Origin: Agarivorans gilvus
Lineage (GTDB): Bacteria > Pseudomonadota > Gammaproteobacteria > Enterobacterales > Celerinatantimonadaceae
Reading direction: 5' to 3'
Assembly (NCBI RefSeq): GCF_001420915.1
Contig: NZ_CP013021.1
Span: 3,506,501 to 3,570,500 of the forward strand
Length of the DNA: 64,000 nucleotides
Part shown: one piece after another, positions 44,368 to 53,922 of the stretch
Position numbering within the stretch: the first letter of the stretch is position 1
Layout: the number at the start of each line of letters is the position of its first letter
Translations under genes and position numbers: made by a program
The notes under the pieces: model-generated
The model's database searches: none
What the model saw: the letters and a program-made list of their open reading frames with translations, nothing else
What the model was told of the DNA's origin: nothing

Positions 44368-45469
44368 ACCTTGTGTGGTGATCCCTAACTACAATCACCG
44401 AGACGCAATAGAAGCTACCATCAGTGAGCTACAACTGCCTATTATTCTGGTGGATGATTGCAGTGAACCCGAGATAGCTGACTTTTTAGAGCAGCTAGCC
44501 GCTCAATATCAGCATGTTCAGTTAATTCGCCACTCGCATAACCTTGGCAAAGGTGGGGCTGTGATGAGTGGTTTGCGCGAGGCTCAGGCTCAGGGTTATA
44601 GCCATGCTTTGCAGGTGGATGCCGATGGTCAGCATGATTTGGCTGATGTCGCGCGCTTTTTGGCTCTAGCAGAAGCTCAGCCTCAAGCCTTGATCACCGG
44701 GGTGCCTGAATATGATGACAGTGTACCCAAGGCGCGTTATTACGCCCGCTATATCACCCACGTATGGGTATGGATAGAAACGTTGAGCACCCAGCTGCAA
44801 GACAGTATGTGTGGTTTTCGTGTTTACCCCTTGGCCAGCACCATTGACTTGCTTAATTCAGCCAAGCTTGGGCAACGGATGGATTTTGATATTGAAATAT
44901 TGGTCCGTCATTATTGGTTGGGCACCCCCATTCGACAAGTACCAACCCAGGTTATCTATCCTGAACAGGGCTTGAGTCATTTTCGGGCTTGGCAAGATAA
45001 TTGGTTGATCTCTAAGATGCATACCAAGTTGTTCTTTGGCATGTTATGGCGCTCTCCTAAGTTGTTGTGGCGTAAGCATAAGCAAGCGCATTGGTCATCA
45101 ATGGCCGAACGCGGTAGTTTGTGGGGTTTGAAGTTGACCTTGCTGGGCTATCGTTTAGGTGGACGTTATTTGGCCAAGCTGCTGCTCTATCCGGCTATTG
45201 CTTATTTCTTTATTAGTGGCGGTACTACACGGCGGGCCTCCCAAGCATTTTTAGCTAAAGCGGCAGCTCAGCCCGCTAGCCCCTTGCCAGCAAAGCCTGG
45301 ATGGAAGCAGAGTTTTGCCCATTTCCTTAGTTTTGGTTCTGCGTCACTGAGTCGGCTTGACGCTTGGTCGCAGAAAATGACCCGAGCTGAAGTTGATTTC
45401 CCCAATAAAGCCATGTTGGTCGAAACCCTAAAGGCTAAGCAAGGGCGGTATTGCTTACTTCTCACTTAG
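44360..45469 (+). CDS. Glycosyltransferase family 2 part of a split GT-acyltransferase (ApeJ-like)
   Basis: A 369-aa product. GT2 domain: CVVIPNYNHRDAIEATI, VDADGQHDLADV (metal-binding D-x-D type) and GFRVYPLAS with QRMDFDIEILVR. After about residue 240 the sequence moves into the start of an LpxL-like acyltransferase (GSLWGLKLTLLGYRLGGRYLAKLLLYPAIAYFF), then stops at 45469. The remainder is in another frame. In other APE clusters this is one fusion protein. ATG 44360 has GAAGG 6 bases upstream. Confidence 0.82.
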   Translation: MFKPCVVIPNYNHRDAIEATISELQLPIILVDDCSEPEIADFLEQLAAQYQHVQLIRHSHNLGKGGAVMSGLREAQAQGYSHALQVDADGQHDLADVARFLALAEAQPQALITGVPEYDDSVPKARYYARYITHVWVWIETLSTQLQDSMCGFRVYPLASTIDLLNSAKLGQRMDFDIEILVRHYWLGTPIRQVPTQVIYPEQGLSHFRAWQDNWLISKMHTKLFFGMLWRSPKLLWRKHKQAHWSSMAERGSLWGLKLTLLGYRLGGRYLAKLLLYPAIAYFFISGGTTRRASQAFLAKAAAQPASPLPAKPGWKQSFAHFLSFGSASLSRLDAWSQKMTRAEVDFPNKAMLVETLKAKQGRYCLLLT

Positions 45470-46029
45470 GCCATATCGAAATGTGCCGCGCCTTGGCGGA
45501 AACGGAGTACCGAACGCGAATTAACGTGGTAGTACTTACTGAAAACGCAAATAAATTCAATAAAATGCTGGCGGAGTTAAACCCCGATTCTCAGCTGAAT
45601 TTGATCCACATTTCGGAATTTACTCCGGATTTAGGGATCCGTCTTGCGCAATATGTTGAGAATGGTGAACTAATCGCTATTGCCGCCGATAGAACGCCCG
45701 CCGACAGTTATGGTCGAGTGAATTACCACGAGTTTATGGGCGCCTTAGCGCCTTTTCCTCAAGGCCCTTTTATTATCGCTGCATTATTGCGTTGTCCGGT
45801 ATTTAGTCTGTTTTGCATGCAGCAGCAACACGGGCGTTACCATCTTTACTTGGAAAAGATCAGTGACGATCTAGGCGCAAACAGAAAACAACGCCAACAA
45901 CGCATCGAACAAGCTAGCCAACAATATGCCGAACAATTGCAATATTTAGCCATTCGCTATCCCTTGCAGTGGTTTAATTTTTATGATTTTTGGTGTCCAG
46001 ATACTCAGGACACAGTGACTAAAGGATAA
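45451..46029 (+). CDS. LpxL-like acyltransferase part of the split ApeJ-like protein
   Basis: This frame encodes LLTSHLGHIEMCRAL, with the H-x4-E acyltransferase motif, then IAADRTPADSYGRVNYHEFMGALAPFPQGP and ends KG at 46029. It has no plausible start with an SD of its own. Adding one G to the GGG run at 45443-45445 joins it to the upstream frame and gives a 556-aa protein of the expected fusion length. So it is either a true frameshift or an assembly error. If real, the acyltransferase would be lost. Confidence 0.78.
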   Translation: MLTSHLGHIEMCRALAETEYRTRINVVVLTENANKFNKMLAELNPDSQLNLIHISEFTPDLGIRLAQYVENGELIAIAADRTPADSYGRVNYHEFMGALAPFPQGPFIIAALLRCPVFSLFCMQQQHGRYHLYLEKISDDLGANRKQRQQRIEQASQQYAEQLQYLAIRYPLQWFNFYDFWCPDTQDTVTKG

Positions 46030-46034
46030 CAACG

Positions 46035-47633
46035 ATGACTCAAGTGGATATCGTGTCGTCGCAGCAAGAGAATGCGGAACCAGCGGCTCAAGCCCCTCTA
46101 AAAGTAGTATTTGGTGAACATGCACTAAGCATTGAGCAAGTTGCCTTATTAAGCCAACAACCGCAGTTAGCGGAGTTAAATAAGCGAGCTGACTATGTGG
46201 CTAAGGTGGAACGAGGCGCTGAGTTTTTAGATCGCCTTCTGGAAGAAGATGGCGCTATTTATGGAGTGACCACTGGTTATGGCGACAGCTGTACGGTGGT
46301 GGTGCCGCTTGATTTAGTTGAAGAGTTACCGCTGCACTTAACCCGCTTCCATGGCTGTGGTCTAGGCCGAGTACTCACTCCTGAAGAGGCTCGAGCGGTA
46401 GTGGCCAGTCGATTAAATTCTCTTAGTTTGGCTAAATCAGGTGTTAGCTACCGTCTTTTACAACAACTGGAGTTGTTATTAAAACACGATATTATGCCGG
46501 TGATTCCTGCCGAAGGTTCGGTCGGGGCTTCTGGTGATTTAACCCCGCTTTCTTATGTGGCCGCATGCTTAATGGGTGAGCGCGAAGTGTATTACAAGGG
46601 GCAGCGTCGAGCGACTTACGAAGTGTTTGCAGAATTGGGGATAGAAGCAATACGTTTACGTCCTAAGGAAGGTTTGGCGATAATGAATGGCACGGCGGTG
46701 ATGACCGGTTTAGCCTGTTTAGCTTATCGTCGAGCAGAGTACTTGAGTCAGGTAACCAGTCGCATGACCGCCTTGGCGTCATTGGCTCTTAAAGGTAACT
46801 CTAATCATTTTGATGAATTGCTATTTGCGGTGAAACCTCATCCTGGGCAAAACCAAGTGGCCGAATGGATCCGCAACGATCTTAACCATCATCAGCATCC
46901 GCGTAACTCAGAGCGCTTACAAGATCGTTATTCGATCCGCTGTGCTCCGCATATTATTGGCGTGCTCCGTGATGCGTTGCCATTTATGCGCCAGTTTATC
47001 GAAACCGAGTTAAATAGTGCCAATGATAACCCCATCATTGATGGCGACGGTGAACACGTATTGCATGGTGGTCACTTCTACGGCGGTCACATTGCCTTTG
47101 CCATGGACAGCATGAAAAATGCAGTGGCTAACTTAGCCGATCTGGTGGACAGACAAATGGCTTTGTTGATGGACGAGAAATTTAATAATGGCCTACCGCG
47201 TAACCTTAGCGCGGCCTCGGCTGAGCGAGCTTCTATCAACCATGGTTTTAAGGCGGTACAAATAGGTGCCTCAGCCTGGACCGCAGAAGCCTTAAAACAA
47301 ACTATGCCTGCCAGTGTATTCTCGCGCTCTACTGAGTGTCATAACCAAGACAAGGTGAGCATGGGTACCATTGCCGCACGCGATTGCCTAAGGGTACTAG
47401 AACTGACAGAGCAAGTAGTGGCTGCTGGCTGGTTAGCGGTGCATCAAGCATTAACATTGCGCATTCAACAAGGTGAGTTAGCACTAGACAGTTTGAGTGA
47501 GGATTTGAAAGCGGGCTACCTAGAGATGATGGAACAGTTTCAGTTGGTGGAGGAAGATCGTCCTTTAGAGGCTGAATTACGTCAAGTGATGGCTGATTTA
47601 CGCCAACGTAAATGGGAGTTGTACCGCGCGTGA
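46035..47633 (+). CDS. Aromatic amino acid ammonia-lyase (HAL/PAL/TAL family)
   Basis: A 532-aa protein. The ASG triplet that forms the MIO cofactor lies in GSVGASGDLTPLSYVA (about residue 163), and TTGYGDSC, NSANDNPIID and SRSTECHNQDKVSMGTIAARD complete the active site. It removes ammonia from an aromatic amino acid, plausibly tyrosine to 4-coumarate or related acids for the aryl head. The selectivity pair aligned by eye reads FH, unlike HAL (SH) or TAL (HL). Not part of the core apeC-R order; it sits between the J and K positions. Confidence 0.86.
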   Translation: MTQVDIVSSQQENAEPAAQAPLKVVFGEHALSIEQVALLSQQPQLAELNKRADYVAKVERGAEFLDRLLEEDGAIYGVTTGYGDSCTVVVPLDLVEELPLHLTRFHGCGLGRVLTPEEARAVVASRLNSLSLAKSGVSYRLLQQLELLLKHDIMPVIPAEGSVGASGDLTPLSYVAACLMGEREVYYKGQRRATYEVFAELGIEAIRLRPKEGLAIMNGTAVMTGLACLAYRRAEYLSQVTSRMTALASLALKGNSNHFDELLFAVKPHPGQNQVAEWIRNDLNHHQHPRNSERLQDRYSIRCAPHIIGVLRDALPFMRQFIETELNSANDNPIIDGDGEHVLHGGHFYGGHIAFAMDSMKNAVANLADLVDRQMALLMDEKFNNGLPRNLSAASAERASINHGFKAVQIGASAWTAEALKQTMPASVFSRSTECHNQDKVSMGTIAARDCLRVLELTEQVVAAGWLAVHQALTLRIQQGELALDSLSEDLKAGYLEMMEQFQLVEEDRPLEAELRQVMADLRQRKWELYRA

Positions 47634-48061
47634 AATCCTTATTGAGCGTTGAAGTGGAGCTAACGGTGCCATTTCATGACGCCGACCCTATGGGCGTGAC
47701 TTGGCACGGCAATTATCTACGTTATTTTGAAGTGGCTCGTTGCGCCTTATTAGACAAGCTGCAATATAACTATCGGCAAATGGAACAATCTGGCTATGTA
47801 TGGCCGATTGTAGATACCCGCCTGAAGTATGTGAAAACCAGTACTTTTGAGCAGGTCTTGCTGGTTGAAGCACATTTAACCGAGTATGAAAACCGCCTTA
47901 AAATTGAATATAGAATCTTGGATAAAGATACCAAGCTTGTGATTACCAAGGGCTACACCATACAAGTGGCCGTGGATAAACAGAATCAAGAAATGTGTTT
48001 TGTTTCACCAAAGGCCTTAACCGCACGAGTGGCTGAGCTGGGTATATGTTTAGAAGATTAA
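47630..48061 (+). CDS. apeK: 4HBT thioesterase (ApeK)
   Basis: A 143-aa hotdog thioesterase with PFHDADPMGVTWHGNYLRYFEVARCALLD; the Asp is the catalytic residue. It hydrolyses acyl thioesters, probably releasing or proofreading chains on the ACPs. I start at the GTG that overlaps the lyase stop (GTGA); an ATG six codons upstream (47612) is the alternative. Confidence 0.85.
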   Translation: MKSLLSVEVELTVPFHDADPMGVTWHGNYLRYFEVARCALLDKLQYNYRQMEQSGYVWPIVDTRLKYVKTSTFEQVLLVEAHLTEYENRLKIEYRILDKDTKLVITKGYTIQVAVDKQNQEMCFVSPKALTARVAELGICLED

Positions 48062-48690
48062 TTCGCCATGGGGCGGCGGTGCTGATATATAGCCTTGTTG
48101 GTTTCACGGCAAGTGCTAACAATTGGCAGGCCTTCGATCAAAATAGTGCTTGGTTGCAACAGTTGTCGATGGGGCAAGAAGGTTTGTATCGAGCCCACTT
48201 TAATCAGGCTCGGCATCTACAAATTATGCAGCAGCCCTTATTGAGTAGTGGCGAAGTGATACTCAAGGCTGAGCAGGGCTTAATTTGGCAACAGCTTAAG
48301 CCCTTTCAACAAACCTTGGTGGTTAGTGCTTCTCAGGTGAGCCAATATGACCGTGATGCTCAGCCTATGCAATTGCCGGTGGCAGCTCAGCAGATGATTC
48401 AGGCTTGGGCACCGATGATGCAACAGGTGATATTGGGGCAGTGGAGCGCGCTTGAGCAACGTTTTGAAGTGCGATTGGCAGAGGGCTCTAATATTGAACA
48501 CTGGCAAATGCAACTGACACCTCGCGACCAGCAAATGCAAGCAGCATTGGCCAATATTGAGTTAAGTGGCGGTCAGCAACTGCAAGATATTGCTATTTAT
48601 CAGCAAAATGGTGATGTATTACGCATCGAGCTAGAACAACAAGCTTGGCAAGCTTTAAATCCTCAACAACAGAGTTGGCTAAATGATTAG
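48046..48690 (+). CDS. LolA-like periplasmic carrier protein of the APE cluster
   Basis: A 214-aa protein with a signal peptide (AAVLIYSLVGFTASA) and a LolA-like beta-barrel half (YRAHFNQARHLQIMQQPLLSSGEVILKAEQGLIWQQLKPF, then SQVSQYD). It probably carries the hydrophobic APE lipid across the periplasm. It overlaps the thioesterase by 16 bases and the MMPL gene by 8. It fits the ApeL slot. Confidence 0.82.
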   Translation: MFRRLIRHGAAVLIYSLVGFTASANNWQAFDQNSAWLQQLSMGQEGLYRAHFNQARHLQIMQQPLLSSGEVILKAEQGLIWQQLKPFQQTLVVSASQVSQYDRDAQPMQLPVAAQQMIQAWAPMMQQVILGQWSALEQRFEVRLAEGSNIEHWQMQLTPRDQQMQAALANIELSGGQQLQDIAIYQQNGDVLRIELEQQAWQALNPQQQSWLND

Positions 48691-50965
48691 TAGGCCCGTT
48701 GTTTTGTGGTTTTTGCTGGTATTGGCAGCTGGCCTCGTATTGTTTAAGCAAAGCCAAGAATTGCAGCTAAACAGCGATATTCGTGCGATGTTGCCAGAAA
48801 GCCTGGCCGACGACTTAGGCCTAGCTGCTCGAGAGCAGTTAAGCGCTAAATTAGAAGGTCTAAATTTTATCGCAGTGGGCCACGCTCAAAAGTCACTGGC
48901 GGTGGCGGGGGCCGAGCGCTTAGCCAATGATTTACGCCATTCTCAAGCCTTTGAGCAAGTATTATTAAAGCGACAAGGGCAGGGCGAAGCGATTGCGCGT
49001 GCCTTATATCCCTATCGTTATGTGCGTTTAACCCAGCAACAGCGCCAATGGTTGGCGGCGGATGACTACCAAGCCTTATTCGCCCGTGCGCAAGCTCAGT
49101 TATGGTCACCGGCGGGCATGGTTAGTTCTAGTGGCTTGGTGGATGACCCCTTATTTTTATTCATTGAGCAGCTAGATAGCCTAAGTAAATTGGCCAGTTC
49201 CCAAGTTGACGAGCAGGGCTACTTAAACGCCTATGCCGAGGGGAAGTATTGGATACTGTTAGAGTTACATACCAAGGAGAATGTGTTTGCACCGCAACAA
49301 CAGCAGGGTTTAATACTCGCTATTAATGACGCAGAGCAAGCGCTAAAGGCGGAACAAGGCTCGTTGTCGTTGTTAAAAGCCGGCTTACTGTTTCATGCTC
49401 AAGCCGCAACAGCGCAGGCTAAATCGGAAATGACTACTATTGGTCTTACTTCGCTGGTGCTGGTGGTGGTGTTAATTTTGTTTTTCTTTGCTTCGGTACG
49501 TCCTTTGCTATTGGCCTTAGTGAGTTTATCTACCGGAATGCTATTGGCTCTGGCGGCGGTGAGCCTCTGTTTTAGTCAGCTACATTTACTCACTCTCGTC
49601 TTTGGTGCCAGTCTCATAGGTATCGCTATTGATTATTCTTTCCATTTTTGTGCGGAACATGCGGGGGGAAAGCTTAGCGCCAAGCAAAGCTTGCATAAGA
49701 TTAAACCTGCCTTGTTACTGGGGGCGTTGAGTAGCGTATTGGCGTATTTGTCGATGTTGCTGGTGCCAATGCAAGGGATCCGCCAAATGGCCTTGTTTTG
49801 TGCCGTGGGACTATTTGGCGCGGCCTTGTCTTTGTATTGCTTGGCTCCGTTGTTGGCCGCCAGTATTCCGCCTGCGCGTTGGCCTAAACGCTGGCCACAA
49901 TGGTCACTGAATAAATACAGCATGGGATTTTTGCTGCTTTTTATCGTGGGCGGCTTGCTACAGTTGCATAGTGAAGACGATATTCGCCAGTTGCGAGGGG
50001 AATTTCCAAGCATAGAGCAACAGCAACAGCGTTTACTCGACATGTTTCAAAATGGTCAGGCTAATCAGTTTTTCTTAGTGAGAGGCGACAGCGAACAGCA
50101 GCTACTTAGTAGAGAGCGGCAGTTGTTGGCCCAACTTGAGCAAGTCGCGGAGCAAGGGGCATTAGATAGAGCTTGGGGCTTGAGCGACTTAGCGCCACCT
50201 AAAAGTGAGCAAGCAAGTAACTATGGTTTGCTTAAATCTCTTTATCAACAGCGCCCTTTGTTAGCCGAGCAGCTGGCTTATACCCCCGCTTTACTTGAAC
50301 AAGCTAACGCTAAGTTTGTCGCTAGCGAAGGCGATTATCTTGCCTTGCAAGACTTATTGGCACAACCGGCCTTTAGCGTATTTAAGGACTTTTGGTTGCA
50401 TCAAGGGGCGCAACAAGCCTCCATTGTGAGCTTGTTTTCGATTCATGACCTAGCGGCTTTGCAACAAGTCGCGCAGCAGCTCGATGGGGTAGAGTTTGTC
50501 GATCCAGTTGGTGAGATTTCGCTGGCACTGAGTACTCTTCGCCAGCAAGCTTTGCAGTTGCTGGTGGGGGTTGTATTGGTGATTGCTGCGATATTGAGTT
50601 TGCGCTTGGGCTGGAAAACGGCATTGCGATGTTTATTTACACCGGTGATGGCGTTGTTGCTCAGTTTGGCGCTGGTGGCTTGGTTAGGGCAAGGTTTGAG
50701 TCTATTTCATGTATTAGCTTTGCTATTGGTATTTGGTGTGGGCTTAGATTATGCGCTGTTCTATCAGCTCAGTAGGCAACCCTCATATCGTTTGGTGATG
50801 GCGACCAGCTTAGCGGCATGTTCAACCTTGTTAGCATTTGGCTTGTTAGCCTTAAGCGCTACACCAGCTTTGGCTGGGTTTGGCGTGGTGGTACTCGGTG
50901 GCATTGCCAGCAGTTATTTCCTCGCGCCGCAAGCTTTTCTTATGCGAGGGCAAAACAATGATTAG
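48683..50965 (+). CDS. MMPL/RND-type exporter of the APE cluster
   Basis: A 760-aa protein with one N-terminal helix, a large periplasmic loop, six helices (about 250-420), a second loop and six more helices (about 610-755): the two-fold MMPL/RND plan. GIAIDYSFHF and FGVGLDYALFYQ are the paired proton-relay-type motifs. It probably extracts the aryl polyene lipid from the inner membrane and hands it to the LolA-like protein. Confidence 0.87.
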   Translation: MISRPVVLWFLLVLAAGLVLFKQSQELQLNSDIRAMLPESLADDLGLAAREQLSAKLEGLNFIAVGHAQKSLAVAGAERLANDLRHSQAFEQVLLKRQGQGEAIARALYPYRYVRLTQQQRQWLAADDYQALFARAQAQLWSPAGMVSSSGLVDDPLFLFIEQLDSLSKLASSQVDEQGYLNAYAEGKYWILLELHTKENVFAPQQQQGLILAINDAEQALKAEQGSLSLLKAGLLFHAQAATAQAKSEMTTIGLTSLVLVVVLILFFFASVRPLLLALVSLSTGMLLALAAVSLCFSQLHLLTLVFGASLIGIAIDYSFHFCAEHAGGKLSAKQSLHKIKPALLLGALSSVLAYLSMLLVPMQGIRQMALFCAVGLFGAALSLYCLAPLLAASIPPARWPKRWPQWSLNKYSMGFLLLFIVGGLLQLHSEDDIRQLRGEFPSIEQQQQRLLDMFQNGQANQFFLVRGDSEQQLLSRERQLLAQLEQVAEQGALDRAWGLSDLAPPKSEQASNYGLLKSLYQQRPLLAEQLAYTPALLEQANAKFVASEGDYLALQDLLAQPAFSVFKDFWLHQGAQQASIVSLFSIHDLAALQQVAQQLDGVEFVDPVGEISLALSTLRQQALQLLVGVVLVIAAILSLRLGWKTALRCLFTPVMALLLSLALVAWLGQGLSLFHVLALLLVFGVGLDYALFYQLSRQPSYRLVMATSLAACSTLLAFGLLALSATPALAGFGVVVLGGIASSYFLAPQAFLMRGQNND

Positions 50966-51530
50966 AACAGTATGTTTTGTTAGTTTGTGTTATCTGCTTG
51001 CTGCCTGCTCTTCGTTGGGTCCAGCAGTAACTCAGCCGCGGACACTGTTAAGTCCAGAGGATTTGGGGTATTCCTTAAGCGCACAGCAGTTAATTCGGAT
51101 CCATTTTGCTGATGACCTTCAGCAAATGTTAGTGCAGCTAACGGTTTCACCCCAGCGCTTAGAATTAGTCGCTTTAGATGGCTTTGCTACGCCGCTATTT
51201 AAGTTGGATTATGATGGTGAGACTCTTAAGCAACAGAGCTTTGTTCCGCAACTAGACAGTGCGATGGCTGAATTTATTTTGGCTGACATTCAGTTGGTTT
51301 ATTGGCCCTTAGCGCGTTTGCAGCAGCTGCTGCAAACGCAGTCTTTTGAACTAAAAGAAACGGCTTGCCAGCAAGCAGAGCATTGCCGCAGTCTCTATCA
51401 AGAGCAGCAATTAGTGAGTCAGGTGGAATACCATGGTAGTGAGCTTTGGCAAGACGAGGTGAGTTTAAAAAACTTCCTAGCCAACTACCAGATTGAAATA
51501 TCGACCTTAGAGGTGAAAGTAAATGAGTAA
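50958..51530 (+). CDS. DUF3261 lipoprotein of the APE cluster
   Basis: A 190-aa protein with a lipobox signal peptide (CYLLAACSS). QLIRIHFADDLQQMLVQLTVSPQRLELVALDGFATPLFKLDYDG is LolB/DUF3261-like. It is likely the outer-membrane acceptor of the LolA-like carrier. ATG 50958 has GAGGG 8 bases upstream and overlaps the exporter by 8 bases; an earlier in-frame ATG is unlikely. ApeN slot. Confidence 0.82.
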   Translation: MIRTVCFVSLCYLLAACSSLGPAVTQPRTLLSPEDLGYSLSAQQLIRIHFADDLQQMLVQLTVSPQRLELVALDGFATPLFKLDYDGETLKQQSFVPQLDSAMAEFILADIQLVYWPLARLQQLLQTQSFELKETACQQAEHCRSLYQEQQLVSQVEYHGSELWQDEVSLKNFLANYQIEISTLEVKVNE

Positions 51531-52728
51531 GCTGTATGGTTTACCTGCTATGGCCGTGATTTGTGCCTTGGGGAATGACAAACAAGGGCTTTGGCAGAAT
51601 TGGTTAAGTGGCAAGCTTGATACCATGCAATTGCGTGATGATTTGATCCCCGAGACTACGGTTCGGGTTGGCGCGGTGCAGCAAACCCTGCCAGAGTGTG
51701 ATCCTCGCTGGCCGCATTTAGCCAGCCGTAATATTCAATTATTAGAGGCGGCACTAGGGCAAATTGAGGATGAATTAAATCAGCTATTAGAACAACATCA
51801 AGCGTCACGGATTGCCATCGTTTTGGGCACCAGTACCTCGGGTATTTCAGCCGGTGAGCAGGCTTTGGCGGCGCGACAAGAGCAACAGTTTGCCGACGAC
51901 TTCCATTATGCCCAACAAGAGATGGGCAGCCCCGCTGTTTATCTAAAGCAGCGACTAGGGCTTAGCGGGCCGGCTTATTGTATTTCTACTGCGTGTTCAT
52001 CAAGTGCTAAAGTCTTTGCTAGTGGGCGTAACCTATTGGCTTCGGGAATGGCCGACGCCGTTATTCTAGGTGGGGTGGATAGCTTGTGTAAGCTAACGCT
52101 AAATGGTTTCAAAGCCTTAGAATCGGTGGCTGAAAATGATGCTCGCCCCTTCGGTAAAGGGCGTGATGGAATTAACATTGGTGAAGGGGCGGCGCTGTTT
52201 ATCATGACTAAGCAGGCCAGTGAAGTGAATTTACTGGGGGTGGGAGAAAGTGCCGATGCCCATCACATGTCTGCACCGCACCCCGAAGGTAAAGGCGCAG
52301 AGCAAGCGATAAGAGCGGCACTTAGTGAGGCCAGCCTAAGCCCTGAGCAGATTGATTATATTAACTTGCATGGCACGGCTACGCCCTTAAATGATGCCAT
52401 GGAAGCGCTAGCGGTTGAGCGGGTATTTGGCAGTGCCGTGGCGTGCTCCTCAAGCAAACATCAAACCGGTCATACTTTGGGGGCCGCCGGGGCTATAGAA
52501 AATGCGCTTTGTTGGCTGCTATTACATCCGCAATTTAATAGCGATGCCCAGTTACCGGGCATGTATGCGAGTTATCAGCGAGATGCCGCTACCAACAACA
52601 TCAATTTGTTATTTGAAGATACGCAGAGCTTAAAACCGCGCAGTATTAAAGCTTGCCTGAGTCATTCTTTTGCCTTTGGTGGAAGTAATGCGGTGGTGTG
52701 TCTAGGCAACAAGGATGCAATTTTATGA
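51523..52728 (+). CDS. apeO: Beta-ketoacyl-ACP synthase (ApeO)
   Basis: A 401-aa KAS I/II-type enzyme with the intact catalytic triad: Cys in ISTACSSSAK (about 157), His in NLHGTATPLNDAME and His in KHQTGHTLGAAGA. It is the condensing partner of ApeC. The preceding lipoprotein overlaps it by 8 bases, and the dehydratase ATG overlaps its stop. Confidence 0.92.
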   Translation: MSKLYGLPAMAVICALGNDKQGLWQNWLSGKLDTMQLRDDLIPETTVRVGAVQQTLPECDPRWPHLASRNIQLLEAALGQIEDELNQLLEQHQASRIAIVLGTSTSGISAGEQALAARQEQQFADDFHYAQQEMGSPAVYLKQRLGLSGPAYCISTACSSSAKVFASGRNLLASGMADAVILGGVDSLCKLTLNGFKALESVAENDARPFGKGRDGINIGEGAALFIMTKQASEVNLLGVGESADAHHMSAPHPEGKGAEQAIRAALSEASLSPEQIDYINLHGTATPLNDAMEALAVERVFGSAVACSSSKHQTGHTLGAAGAIENALCWLLLHPQFNSDAQLPGMYASYQRDAATNNINLLFEDTQSLKPRSIKACLSHSFAFGGSNAVVCLGNKDAIL

Positions 52729-53189
52729 ACACAAAGCAATTTCCAGAGCTGGCTGAAGTGTTACCTCACAAGGCACCGATGATCTTGCTCGACAATATTG
52801 TGGATTGGCAGCCTGAAAAGATAGTTTGTAGTGTGGTGATTAACGAAAATAGTCACCTTTTCAACGATTTGGAACAAGCTGTGCCAGTTTATACTTGCTT
52901 AGAATATATGGCTCAAACAGTGGCCGCGCTAGCGGGCCTAGAAGCGCGAGCGCGCGAGCAAGATATTGAAGTGGGTTTTTTGATTGGTACGCGCAAGTGC
53001 CTTTTTGAACAGACTGCTTTTTCTATAGGTGCTCGCTTATTGATTTCTGCACAAAGAGTATATGCCGAAGAAGATGGTCTGGCGGTGTTCGCCTGTGAGG
53101 TAAATGACCAGCAAGGTGACTTAATTTGCAGTGCCCAATTAAATGTTTTTCAACCAAAGAATGCCGTTGAGTTTGTGAAGGGAAAGTAA
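52725..53189 (+). CDS. apeP: 3-hydroxyacyl-ACP dehydratase (ApeP)
   Basis: A 154-aa hotdog protein: LAEVLPHKAPMILLDNIVDW, PVYTCLEYMAQTVAALAGL and IGTRKCLF, typical of the ApeP/FabZ-like family. Partner of ApeI in making trans double bonds. Start at ATG 52725, overlapping the KS stop as ATGA. Confidence 0.88.
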   Translation: MNTKQFPELAEVLPHKAPMILLDNIVDWQPEKIVCSVVINENSHLFNDLEQAVPVYTCLEYMAQTVAALAGLEARAREQDIEVGFLIGTRKCLFEQTAFSIGARLLISAQRVYAEEDGLAVFACEVNDQQGDLICSAQLNVFQPKNAVEFVKGK

Positions 53190-53190
53190 C

Positions 53191-53922
53191 ATGACAATTC
53201 AACCACGAGTTTTAGTTACCGGTGCTAGCCGAGGCATTGGCCGCGCGATTGCCATTCGTTTGGCTAAAGAAGGTTATCAGGTGGTGATGAACTACCGAGG
53301 TAATCATCAGGCGGCTGAACAGGCGCTGCAATTAGTTCAAGAGTTTTCCGCCAGTAGCTATTTGTTGCCCTTTGATGTGAGTCAGCGTCAGTTAGTAAAA
53401 GATAGGCTTAATCAAGATATCGAACAACATGGCGCTTATTTTGGCGTGGTGTTAAATGCGGGCATTGCCCGCGATAACGCGTTTCCAGCGATGAGCGAAG
53501 AAGATTGGGATGGGGTTATTCACACTAATTTGGATGGCTTGTATAACGTATTACATCCCTTAGTAATGCCGATGATTCAGGCGCGCAAGGGCGGGCGCAT
53601 TATTACGCTTTCTTCGCTTTCAGGAGAAGTGGGTAATCGTGGCCAAGTAAATTACAGCGCGGCCAAAGCGGGTATTATTGGTGCCACCAAGGCTTTGGCT
53701 TTAGAAGTGGCAAAACGAAAAATCACGGTTAACTGTGTGGCCCCTGGTTTAATCGATACAGAAATGATGGCCGAGTTGCCACTGGATGAGCTGAAGAAGC
53801 AGATCCCGCTACGCCGCTTGGGCCAAGTGGAAGAAGTGGCGGGCACGGTGGCCTTTTTAATGTCTAAAGACGCCGCCTATATTACTCGTCAGGTGATTTC
53901 AGTAAACGGAGGTCTTGCATGA
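53191..53922 (+). CDS. apeQ: 3-oxoacyl-ACP reductase, FabG-type (ApeQ)
   Basis: A 243-aa short-chain dehydrogenase: TGASRGIGRAIA (NADPH binding), NAG, and the catalytic Ser, Tyr and Lys in SLSGEVGNRGQVNYSAAKAG. It reduces the beta-keto group in each chain-extension cycle. One base after apeP and overlapping the next KS by 4 bases. Confidence 0.93.
   Translation: MTIQPRVLVTGASRGIGRAIAIRLAKEGYQVVMNYRGNHQAAEQALQLVQEFSASSYLLPFDVSQRQLVKDRLNQDIEQHGAYFGVVLNAGIARDNAFPAMSEEDWDGVIHTNLDGLYNVLHPLVMPMIQARKGGRIITLSSLSGEVGNRGQVNYSAAKAGIIGATKALALEVAKRKITVNCVAPGLIDTEMMAELPLDELKKQIPLRRLGQVEEVAGTVAFLMSKDAAYITRQVISVNGGLA

Noticed and set aside
50880..50957. Longer start for the DUF3261 lipoprotein
   Set aside because: It would precede the signal peptide with 26 unrelated residues encoded within the exporter gene; the lipobox and SD support 50958.
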